Source of the DNA: Deltaproteobacteria bacterium
GTDB lineage: Bacteria > Desulfobacterota > Desulfobacteria > Desulfobacterales > B30-G6
DNA: 9,131 nt
Assembly (NCBI GenBank): GCA_003647375.1
Contig: QMMS01000183.1
Span: 1-9,131, forward strand
Direction of reading: 5' to 3'
Made by a program: the position numbers and the translations under genes. Positions 1 to 5,945 of the stretch are shown piece after piece (position 1 is the first letter of the stretch; each line of letters opens with the position of its first letter). Under the pieces are notes generated by a model, which worked only from the letters and a program-made list of their open reading frames with translations, was not told where the DNA came from and did not search any database.

Positions 1-299
1 CGTAGATAGAAAGGCGTGTCGACCACAGCCGCTGTATGCAGCCCTTTTGCGGACAGGATTTCAGGTAGGGTGGTCACGCTTGAGGGCAGGGGAGATCATC
101 CCATAAAAGACATGGTCCAGCGCCCCGTAAAATGATCTGCGCGGGTGGGCATGGTCGGAAACCCGGCAGCATAATGGCGTTGGAATCGGACCGATCTCGC
201 TGCAAGCATGTCCAGAGAAGGGGTTTGAATCTGTTTGTTGCCATAGGCTCCGATGTGATCCCGTCTAAGCGTGTCCGAAGTTATCCAGATAACATTCAT
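1..299 (-). pseudogene. Sulfatase-fold (alkaline phosphatase superfamily) hydrolase, 5' part, interrupted by in-frame TGA
   Basis: The start ATG is at 297-299, preceded by GGAG about 8 nt upstream, and lies 28 nt after the stop of the four-CBS gene, so this is the last visible gene of the minus-strand operon. The first 67 codons have the sulfatase N-terminal layout: a beta-strand ending in the metal-binding Asp (ITSDTLRRDHIGAYGN, D9), then FPTMPTRADHFTGRW (residues 47-61) at the place of the CxPxR nucleophile motif. The nucleophile position here is Thr49, not Cys or Ser. Codon 68 is TGA (96-98). Past it the same frame stays open to the window edge and still reads like the family (SPLPSSVTTLPEILSAKGL, then HTAAVVDTP). 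In relatives as I recall them, the residue at the TGA is Trp (GWxPLP), so a TGG-to-TGA change or a sequencing error is the simplest reading. The remainder of the gene lies outside the window. Substrate is unknown. Confidence 0.7.
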
Positions 300-327
300 T
301 TCTTTTTCTCCGATTGCGATAGCGCCA

Positions 328-1221
328 TCAGGTTAACATCCGCCCGGCGGTACAGGCGCGGCACGAGCCTGAGCGGAATCTGGCGGAGTCGGATAGTGCC
401 AGCACACCACAGATTAGATCCGGGTTGGATGCGTCGCGGTGGACGAACAGGCGTTGAACGTCATTGATGAGCATCTGCTGGATGGCTTTAGACAAAAGCT
501 CCTCAGCCGGCACGGAATGGACCGGTTTGTTCATAATCTCCCTTGATTCGGTTTCCTGAGACACACCGTGGTGATAGGCAAGAATGAGATCGGTTTTCGA
601 TATGACACCGACGGGGGACTGGGCCTCGTCTTTGACGAGCACAGCGCCCATATGGTGGGTAGACAGGGTTTCGATGACCGTGAAGAGCCGATCTTTGTCA
701 CGGCAAGACCATACGTCCTGCGTCATGACTTCTCTCACCGTAAGACGTGCTGATGGATCGATCCCGGATAGTTTCATCCGTTTTTTTGCGGTTCCGCGTT
801 CGCAGGCCCGGCAGTACCGGTAGAGCAGGCCCACGATTTCCGAGTAGGCCACCGTGCCGATGACCTCCTCTCGATTTGCGCCGGTGACGTACAGTCGGTG
901 CACACCAGCGGCCTCCATAATCTCCAACGCGCTCTCCAATGGATCGTCCGGGAAGCAAGCGATTGGCTGGCTACCCATCACGTCGCCCAGCGGTGTTTCC
1001 GTCGGGAAATCTGCATAAAAGGCGCCCATGAGATCCGTTTTCGACACCACACCGAAAGGGACGCTTTTATCAGTGAGCAGCACGGCATTGGCCTTGTACC
1101 GGATCATCATACGGATGCCCTGTCCAATATCCGCTGAAAAGGGTAGACTGATTACCTGTCGCCGCATGGCTTCGCTCACAGGGATACCGCTGAATACGCT
1201 GCGTGTTTCAACTAAGGGCAT
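328..1221 (-). CDS. Four-CBS-domain protein (two Bateman modules, each ending in CRAC)
   Basis: A 297-residue soluble protein made of four CBS motifs in two tandem pairs: roughly residues 14-67, 77-134, 161-215 and 226-280. CBS pairs bind adenine nucleotides (AMP, ATP, SAM) and act as energy or ligand sensors; no catalytic or DNA-binding domain is attached, so it probably acts on a partner. The two halves are an internal duplication: GVVSKTDLMGAF (57-68) matches GVISKTDLILAY (205-216), and the DNA is still recognisably similar there. Each half ends in Cys-Arg-Ala-Cys (C137/C140 and C287/C290), an unusual addition that could bind metal or be redox-active (inference). The ATG at 1219-1221 has AGAAGGA about 9 nt upstream. 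It lies 60 nt after the two-CBS gene and 28 nt before the hydrolase gene, so the three are probably co-transcribed. Confidence 0.85.
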   Translation of the reverse strand: MPLVETRSVFSGIPVSEAMRRQVISLPFSADIGQGIRMMIRYKANAVLLTDKSVPFGVVSKTDLMGAFYADFPTETPLGDVMGSQPIACFPDDPLESALEIMEAAGVHRLYVTGANREEVIGTVAYSEIVGLLYRYCRACERGTAKKRMKLSGIDPSARLTVREVMTQDVWSCRDKDRLFTVIETLSTHHMGAVLVKDEAQSPVGVISKTDLILAYHHGVSQETESREIMNKPVHSVPAEELLSKAIQQMLINDVQRLFVHRDASNPDLICGVLALSDSARFRSGSCRACTAGRMLT

Positions 1222-1281
1222 GTCCGGGGTTCCTTCTGAACGTTGCTCGGAAACCTTCTGGTTAGCTGAAAAGCATTACTG

Positions 1282-1755
1282 TCAAGCATCATTCGAGGTA
1301 AATATGGTCATCATCCAATAGAATACATCAGAAACATAGACGATGCCCACCACCGTTTGGTCTTTGACCACAGGAAGTCGTCGGATATGCTTCTTGATCA
1401 TAATCTCCGCAATGACCATCAGGTGTGTGTCCGGTTGGACAGTGACCACCGTGGTAGTCATTATGTCGTCAACAAGAATGGACCGGATGGTTTTCAAGCG
1501 ATTGCTGTAAACCTGAGCGGGGTCCAGATCTTCCATCTCCCCGAGAATGGCCACGTTTTTGGGTTGCACGTAGTTCAGGACGTCGTACATGGAGAGCATG
1601 CCGACTAGCCGATCTTCATCGTCAGTTACCATCATGCCGAAGATTTTTTTTTCTTCGCTTTCTGAGGCCTTTTGAAATGCTGAGACCGCCTCAGCGATAT
1701 TCTGCTGGGGATGAAGGGTGTGAAACTGGGTGTCCATGAAGTCCCTGGCGAACAT
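1282..1755 (-). CDS. Two-CBS-domain protein
   Basis: A 157-residue protein consisting almost entirely of one CBS pair (Bateman module). CBS1 spans about residues 5-62 (FMDTQFHTLHPQQNIAEAV through VGMLSMYDVLNYV) and CBS2 about 95-150 (VDDIMTTTVVTVQPDTHLM through VVGIVYVSDVFYW), joined by an acidic linker. There are no membrane segments and no enzymatic domain. Stand-alone CBS pairs usually sense adenylate nucleotides and regulate a partner; the partner here is unknown. AAGGGAG lies about 7 nt before the ATG at 1753-1755. It is the first gene of the minus-strand operon, followed by a larger CBS protein and a sulfatase-fold hydrolase. It lacks the CRAC tail of the neighbouring protein. Confidence 0.85.
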   Translation of the reverse strand: MFARDFMDTQFHTLHPQQNIAEAVSAFQKASESEEKKIFGMMVTDDEDRLVGMLSMYDVLNYVQPKNVAILGEMEDLDPAQVYSNRLKTIRSILVDDIMTTTVVTVQPDTHLMVIAEIMIKKHIRRLPVVKDQTVVGIVYVSDVFYWMMTIFTSNDA

Positions 1756-1812
1756 GCTTAGCTCCCTTTGCTATTCTGTCAGACGGGATGATTTCGAGCC
1801 AGATTCAAGAAA

Positions 1813-1840
1813 TAAATACACAGTATCAGGAAAGTGTTAA
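1813..1840 (-). promoter_or_regulatory. Candidate sigma-70 promoter for the CBS operon
   Basis: On the minus strand TTAACA (1835-1840, five of six to the -35 consensus) is followed after 16 nt by TATTTA (1813-1818), about 58 nt before the first CBS start codon. The -10 match is poor, so this is only the best-placed candidate in an AT-rich divergent intergenic region. Confidence 0.25.
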
Positions 1841-1869
1841 AACAACAAGATGTGGATTTTTTGAAATGG

Positions 1870-1898
1870 TTGCAAACTGGAATTTGTTGAAGATATAT
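1870..1898 (+). promoter_or_regulatory. Candidate sigma-70 promoter for the acyl-CoA synthetase
   Basis: TTGCAA (1870-1875), a 17-nt spacer and ATATAT (1893-1898), with an overlapping TATATG at 1894-1899, lie about 50 nt before the synthetase ATG in the AT-rich 1756-1951 region. Matches are partial and no operator is obvious. Confidence 0.3.
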
Positions 1899-1951
1899 GC
1901 TAAAAAACAGTCATACCGTGAAAGAAATTCACCAATCGAAAGGAGGCAGGA

Positions 1952-3466
1952 ATGAATCTCGTGAAATTAAGTGAAGAACGCATCGCAAAATTCGGTGAAA
2001 CAAATTCGTTGGTCTATCAGGACGAAACATACACCACCACTCGCATTTATGAGATGAGCTGCAGACTCGCTGCCGGGCTGAAATCTCTCGGTGTCGGTCG
2101 TGGAGATCACGTGGTTGTATCCATGCCAAACTCTCCCGAAGTTTTTGCCTGCTTCGGCGCCATATGGCGTATCGGCGCCGTCATTGTGCCTATTATGTTT
2201 CTTCTGGGTGAGGATGAGACCCGCTACATCCTGGATCATTCGGATGCGAAGATGGTGATTACCAGTCAGGACCTGCTGGAAAAAATAGATAAAGCTCGTG
2301 AAGGAATCGAGCACATCCATAATGTCGTTGTACTGAACGGTGGAAATCAGGGGGACAGGGTTGGTTTTCATGGTTTGGTGGATGCAAATGATCCGCTTGA
2401 AATGGCCGAGGAGATGGATGATCACGACATTGCCTTGATGATATATACATCCGGAACCACCGGTCGCCCCAAAGGGGTCATGCTCTCCCACAACAATCTG
2501 CACACCAACGCCGTCGCCACCTGGAATGCAGCCAAAACAGATAAACCCGATGTCACGATTCTTTGTTTACCGCTGGCACATTCATTTGGTGTCGTCGTCA
2601 TGAATGCCGGCAATGTGGTTCCTTTCAAGGATTCGTATGGCGTGCTGCTGACCTGGTTCGATCCCGAAGAAGTATTCCGTTTAATTGAGAAGTACCGGGC
2701 AACTAATTTTATTGGTGTTCCCACCATGTATCAAATCATGTTGCACCATCCGGCTGCCGAGAAATACGATCTTAGCTCCATGGTCAAGTGCACCATCAGC
2801 GCAGCCCCGGTTACAGAGGAGCTTTACAAGTCTTTTACCAAAAAATTTGACTGCCGGATGTATGAAGCATACGGTCTTACCGAAGCATCTCCTTCTGTTG
2901 CGCTCTGTCGCCCGGGCTTGCCGTTGAAAAAGGGGTCCACCGGTGTTCCCATACCAGGTGTAGAAGTGAAGATTTTCGATCTGGAGGACAAAGAACTCCC
3001 GGTGGGGGAACAGGGGGAAATCGTTGTGAAGGGTCCGAATGTCATGATCGGCTATTATAAACAACCCAAAGAAACACAGGAGACATTGCGCAATGGATGG
3101 CTGCACACCGGTGATGTCGGTTATGTAGACAAAGATGGTTATCTCTTTATTACAGACCGCATCAAGGATCTTGTGATCAAAGGCGGATACAACATCTACC
3201 CGAGTGAAATCGAAGGCTACCTTGAAAAACATCCGTTAATTGCAGAAGTGGCGGTCATCGGAATTCCGGACGAAAAATACGGTGAAGCCCTGATGGCATT
3301 TGTGGTAAGAATGCCCGGAGAAGAACTTGTCGAATCGGAAGTCATCGATTATGCGACCTCCAAAATTACGCCGTATAAAGCGCCTTCAAAGGTAAAATTT
3401 GTTGATACCCTGCCGAAATCGCTGGTGGGTAAAATTTTAAAAAAAGAACTCAGAAAGATGGTGTAA
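1952..3466 (+). CDS. AMP-forming acyl-CoA synthetase (fatty-acid-CoA ligase type)
   Basis: Activates a carboxylic acid to its CoA thioester with ATP, via an acyl-adenylate, in the cytoplasm. The 504-residue length is normal for the ANL family. Visible motifs in order: the P-loop YTSGTTGRPKGVMLSH (165-180), YEAYGLTEASP (304-314), GWLHTGDVGYVDKDGYLF (382-399) with the ribose-binding Asp388, the hinge region TDRIKDLVIKGGYNIYPSE (401-419), and the C-terminal catalytic Lys494 in SLVGKILKKELR. The start is fixed by a perfect AGGAGG at 1941-1946, 5 nt before the ATG. Substrate chain length cannot be read from sequence; closest in style to medium/long-chain fatty-acid ligases, but aromatic or short hydroxy-acids are possible. 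It is a single-gene unit: divergent from the CBS operon upstream and followed 12 nt later by foldback element A. Confidence 0.9.
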   Translation: MNLVKLSEERIAKFGETNSLVYQDETYTTTRIYEMSCRLAAGLKSLGVGRGDHVVVSMPNSPEVFACFGAIWRIGAVIVPIMFLLGEDETRYILDHSDAKMVITSQDLLEKIDKAREGIEHIHNVVVLNGGNQGDRVGFHGLVDANDPLEMAEEMDDHDIALMIYTSGTTGRPKGVMLSHNNLHTNAVATWNAAKTDKPDVTILCLPLAHSFGVVVMNAGNVVPFKDSYGVLLTWFDPEEVFRLIEKYRATNFIGVPTMYQIMLHHPAAEKYDLSSMVKCTISAAPVTEELYKSFTKKFDCRMYEAYGLTEASPSVALCRPGLPLKKGSTGVPIPGVEVKIFDLEDKELPVGEQGEIVVKGPNVMIGYYKQPKETQETLRNGWLHTGDVGYVDKDGYLFITDRIKDLVIKGGYNIYPSEIEGYLEKHPLIAEVAVIGIPDEKYGEALMAFVVRMPGEELVESEVIDYATSKITPYKAPSKVKFVDTLPKSLVGKILKKELRKMV

Positions 3467-3478
3467 GAGTGAAAATGA

Positions 3479-3745
3479 TCGGGATGATAACCCAAAAAAA
3501 GGTTGGTGGTATCGCGGGTGGATAATCCCTGTGCGAACGTGAAAAACTCGCTCCCAAGAGACCGTAATGCCGAACAGAGCCATATCTTTAAGATGAATTT
3601 TGTTTTTTGAATACCGGCTGCGTTTATCTGGTTATGCTTACAAGCTGTTCGGCATAACGGGCTCTATGGACCTCAGACAGTTTCACTTTCGCACAGGGAT
3701 CACCCATCCGCTTTCGGGGGTATCTTTTATGGGTTATAATCCCGA
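3479..3745. repeat. Foldback repeat element A (inverted arms around a 67-nt centre)
   Basis: The left arm (3479-3577) is an inverted copy of the right arm (3645-3745). Block by block: 3550-3577 against 3645-3672 match at 23 of 28, 3515-3544 against 3681-3710 at 26 of 30, and 3479-3493 against 3731-3745 at 14 of 15, with small indels between. The centre is 3578-3644 (67 nt). The right arm also folds on itself: CAGTTTCA (3678-3685) with TGAAACTG (3754-3761), enclosing GGGAT/ACCCAT (3696-3707) against ATGGGT/ATCCC (3729-3743). The left arm contains a matching sub-hairpin. A related element occurs near the window end in the opposite orientation. It begins 12 nt after the acyl-CoA synthetase stop, so it could serve as its transcript end, but there is no classic GC stem plus T-run. 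It may be a MITE-like non-autonomous element or a structured RNA; I do not recognise the family. Confidence 0.8.
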
Positions 3746-3770
3746 AAAAAATCTGAAACTGCAAGCGCTA

Positions 3771-3794
3771 ACCCCGTGGCCTTACGAACGGGGT
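3771..3794 (+). other. Hairpin ahead of the alkylation-repair operon
   Basis: ACCCCGT (3771-3777) and ACGGGGT (3788-3794) form a perfect 7-bp stem with a 10-nt loop, 95 nt before the glycosylase ATG. No T-run follows, so it is not a convincing terminator. It could be an operator or part of a leader structure. The rest of 3746-3888 holds no recognisable promoter or gene that I can support. Confidence 0.4.
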
Positions 3795-3888
3795 CAGGTG
3801 GAGTATGTATGTCCGAAAACGTCTTGCCTAAATTATCGAAAGCCGTCAATATAGGGTTTCAAGCTGCCACGATCAGAAGGACACGGAC

Positions 3889-5340
3889 ATGATATTGAAA
3901 AAACGCGTCTGTGACAGGGCGATGTTAGCAAAAGACCCGCGATTTGACGGCCTGTTTTTCATCGGAGTTTTGAGTACCGGCGTTTATTGCCGGCCCATCT
4001 GTCCAGTGCGTTCGGCCAAGCCGGAGAACATTGTCTACTTTCCAACGGCGGCTGCGGCTGCGGAAGCCGGGCTGCGCCCATGCTTACGATGCCGTCCCGA
4101 AACATCACCGGGCAGTCCGGCCTGGGACGGTACCTCGGCCACGGTTTCCCGGGCCATGCTGCTGATTCGTCAAGGTGTCTTGAATGAAGGCAACCTTGAG
4201 AACCTGGCCTTGAAACTGGGTGTGGGCGGCCGCCATTTACGACGGTTGTTTCAAACCCACGTCGGCGCATCGCCTATAGCTCTGGCAACCACTCAAAAAA
4301 TCTTGTTTGCCAAAAAACTTCTCAACGAAACCCAACTGCCCATTTCCCAAATCGCTTTTGCATCCGGTTTCGGTAGTATCCGGCGCTTCAACGCCGCTTT
4401 CAAGAAAATATATGGTAAGACCCCGTCGGCCTTTCGCCATCCGATTAAAAGTAACCGTATGGGTGAGAAGGCACTTTTTCGATGCAAGCTGACCCTGTCC
4501 TACCGCCCGCCTTTCGATTGGCAAGGCATGCTTGATTTTTTTCAATCACGGGCTATCCCCGGCGTGGAATTCGTCGAAAAGGGTGTATACCATCGTACCA
4601 TTCGAATAAACGAGACCACCGGCATGATTTCCGTAGCCCATGCCGCCAAAGATAATGCTTTGCTACTGACAACAGCCTTGTCGGCCAGTCGCGACCTGAT
4701 GCCCCTGGTGGAGCGGGTGCGCCGCATGTTCGACCTGGATGCAAATATGATGGCCATCCATAAAGTTTTTGCCGCTGACCCGGTGCTGAAAGAGGTCGTT
4801 CGCAAGCAGCCCGGTCTTAGACTGCCCGGCGCCTGGGATCCCTTTGAAGTTGCCGTCAGAGCTGTGGTGGGTCAGCAGATCTCCGTTAAAGGCGCCCGTA
4901 CCGTCATCGGCCGGATCGTCGCAAAGGCCGGACCGCGATTTGAATCCGCCCACCAGTCGGGGCTGACCTATTTTTTTCCAACCGCTCGGGAGTTGGGTAC
5001 ATTCGAACTGGGACGCATCGGCATGCCTGTAAAGAGAGTAGAGACAATCAGAATACTTTCCCGGGCCGTGGCGTGTGGAGAGATATCTTTGCTTGTGAAA
5101 GAGTCCCTGGAAAACTTTATCAAACAGCTGACCCGGATTCCCGGTATCGGGGACTGGACGGCCCAGTATATCGCCATGCGGGCGTTGGACGAACCCGACG
5201 CTTTTCCGGCTGCCGACCTTGGCATCATCAAGGCCTTGCAGCAGGGCGATAAACGACCCACTCCGAAGCAAATATTGGAAAGAGCGGAAGAATGGCGCCC
5301 TTGGCGGGCTTATGCCGCCATCTACTTATGGCACGTTTAA
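3889..5340 (+). CDS. alkA: Ada-like sensor / AraC HTH / AlkA DNA-3-methyladenine glycosylase fusion
   Basis: A 483-residue bifunctional alkylation-response protein. Residues 1-75 are the Ada metal-binding domain: C34 and C38 (VYCRPICPVRSAKPENIVYF) with C65 and C68 (RPCLRCRPE) match the four zinc Cys of E. coli Ada, whose first Cys accepts methyl groups from DNA methylphosphotriesters. Residues about 85-185 are an AraC-type double helix-turn-helix (LALKLGVGGRHLRRLFQ; ISQIAFASGFGSIRRFNAAF). Residues about 197-290 are the AlkA N-terminal domain, and 295-483 the HhH-GPD glycosylase with the hairpin TRIPGIGDWTAQYIAMR (415-431) and catalytic Asp443. It ends in WRPWRAYAAIYLW, the usual AlkA terminus, so it is complete. 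AGAAGGA lies 7 nt before the ATG. Methylation of the N-terminal Cys probably turns the protein into an activator of its own operon (known for Ada, inferred here). ogt follows 13 nt later. Confidence 0.92.
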   Translation: MILKKRVCDRAMLAKDPRFDGLFFIGVLSTGVYCRPICPVRSAKPENIVYFPTAAAAAEAGLRPCLRCRPETSPGSPAWDGTSATVSRAMLLIRQGVLNEGNLENLALKLGVGGRHLRRLFQTHVGASPIALATTQKILFAKKLLNETQLPISQIAFASGFGSIRRFNAAFKKIYGKTPSAFRHPIKSNRMGEKALFRCKLTLSYRPPFDWQGMLDFFQSRAIPGVEFVEKGVYHRTIRINETTGMISVAHAAKDNALLLTTALSASRDLMPLVERVRRMFDLDANMMAIHKVFAADPVLKEVVRKQPGLRLPGAWDPFEVAVRAVVGQQISVKGARTVIGRIVAKAGPRFESAHQSGLTYFFPTARELGTFELGRIGMPVKRVETIRILSRAVACGEISLLVKESLENFIKQLTRIPGIGDWTAQYIAMRALDEPDAFPAADLGIIKALQQGDKRPTPKQILERAEEWRPWRAYAAIYLWHV

Positions 5341-5356
5341 AGGAGAATGCATCTTG
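5339..5356 (+). promoter_or_regulatory. Shine-Dalgarno and TTG start of ogt
   Basis: AAAGGAG (5339-5345) overlaps the alkA stop codon and lies 8 nt before TTG (5354-5356). The nearby ATG at 5347 is out of frame, and the in-frame ATG codons lie far downstream inside conserved sequence, so TTG is the best start. The overlap with the alkA stop suggests translational coupling. Confidence 0.75.
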
Positions 5357-5866
5357 TACTATGACTTTTTTGAAACAGGACTAATCGGTACTCTGACTCT
5401 TGTTGGCGATAAAGCCGGCCTGAGACACATCAATTTGGAAAAAGAGAAAAACCCCATCATCATCCGAGATGACTGGAAGAAAAAACCGGATTTCTTCGCG
5501 TCGCTCAAAGTGCAGCTGCGGGCCTATTTCAAATGTGAATTAAAACACTTCGATATTCCCCTGGCACCTGTGGGCACGCCCTTCCAACTCGAGGTCTGGG
5601 AGGCATTGCGCAACATTCCCTATGGTGAACTTGTGAGCTACAAAACCATAGCAAAAGCCATCGGCAACCCCAAGGCTGTCCGGGCCGTGGGGGGCGCCAA
5701 CGGTAAGAACCCCATTCCCATCATTGTTCCCTGTCACCGGGTCATCGGCAGTGATGGCTCCTTGACCGGTTTCGGTGGTGGCCTGGAAACCAAGAAGCGA
5801 CTCATCGATCTGGAACGTTCCGGTTACTCCGAAAAGGGGATTCCATATTTTCATCCTTCGTTGTGA
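5354..5866 (+). CDS. ogt: Methylated-DNA--protein-cysteine S-methyltransferase
   Basis: Removes methyl groups from O6-methylguanine (and O4-methylthymine) in DNA by irreversible transfer to its own cysteine. From the TTG start it is 170 residues, close to the usual Ogt length. The C-terminal domain is complete: TPFQLEVWEALRNIPYGE (75-92), SYKTIAKAIGNPKAVRAVGG (95-114) with the arginine finger R110, and the active-site IVPCHRVIG (124-132) with C127, followed by LTGFGGGLETKKRLI (137-151). The N-terminal part is the shorter, weakly conserved RNase H-like domain. A longer reading frame reaching back to 5219 would overlap alkA by about 120 nt and adds no family sequence, so I reject it. It is co-transcribed with the sensor/glycosylase fusion, giving a complete small alkylation-repair operon. 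Confidence 0.93.
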   Translation: MYYDFFETGLIGTLTLVGDKAGLRHINLEKEKNPIIIRDDWKKKPDFFASLKVQLRAYFKCELKHFDIPLAPVGTPFQLEVWEALRNIPYGELVSYKTIAKAIGNPKAVRAVGGANGKNPIPIIVPCHRVIGSDGSLTGFGGGLETKKRLIDLERSGYSEKGIPYFHPSL

Positions 5867-5945
5867 CCGCCCCGGACATGTGGGTTAGTTGGGAGAAAGG
5901 ATTCAAGGGGTCGAGGATTCAGGAATCTGAAATGTTTGGGTTAGG

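Noticed and set aside
40..98. SECIS element making the TGA at 96-98 a selenocysteine codon
   Set aside because: The downstream RNA is C-rich with only a 4-bp stem around the TGA and a weak distant pairing; no hairpin with the expected apical loop is visible, and family residue at this position appears to be Trp.
328..400. Frameshifted C-terminus of the four-CBS protein (Ser/Arg-rich ending)
   Set aside because: The ending RSGSCRACTAG parallels YRYCRACERG at the end of the first half, so the frame is intact.
1967..3232. Long minus-strand frames opposite the acyl-CoA synthetase
   Set aside because: They overlap a gene with all family motifs intact, lack ribosome binding sites and show no recognisable protein features.
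3631..3672. Integron attC-like sites (GTTATGC and GCATAAC; also GTTAGGAG near 9081)
   Set aside because: The core boxes do not fit RYYYAAC/GTTRRRY in the correct order, there is no integrase or cassette array, and the long foldback arms explain the palindromes better.
3600..3854. 84-codon frame with a TTG start in the gap before the repair operon
   Set aside because: It lies largely within the right arm of foldback element A, has no Shine-Dalgarno and resembles no family. Its apparent similarity to the opposite-strand translation of the left arm is explained by the DNA inverted repeat.
5219..5353. Upstream extension of ogt
   Set aside because: It overlaps the conserved C-terminus of alkA, and the extra residues are a shadow translation of alkA; the Shine-Dalgarno points to TTG 5354.
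5867..5945. Bidirectional terminator between ogt and abfD
   Set aside because: Only a short GATTC/GAATC palindrome with a 2-nt loop and no T-run is present; no support for a terminator.
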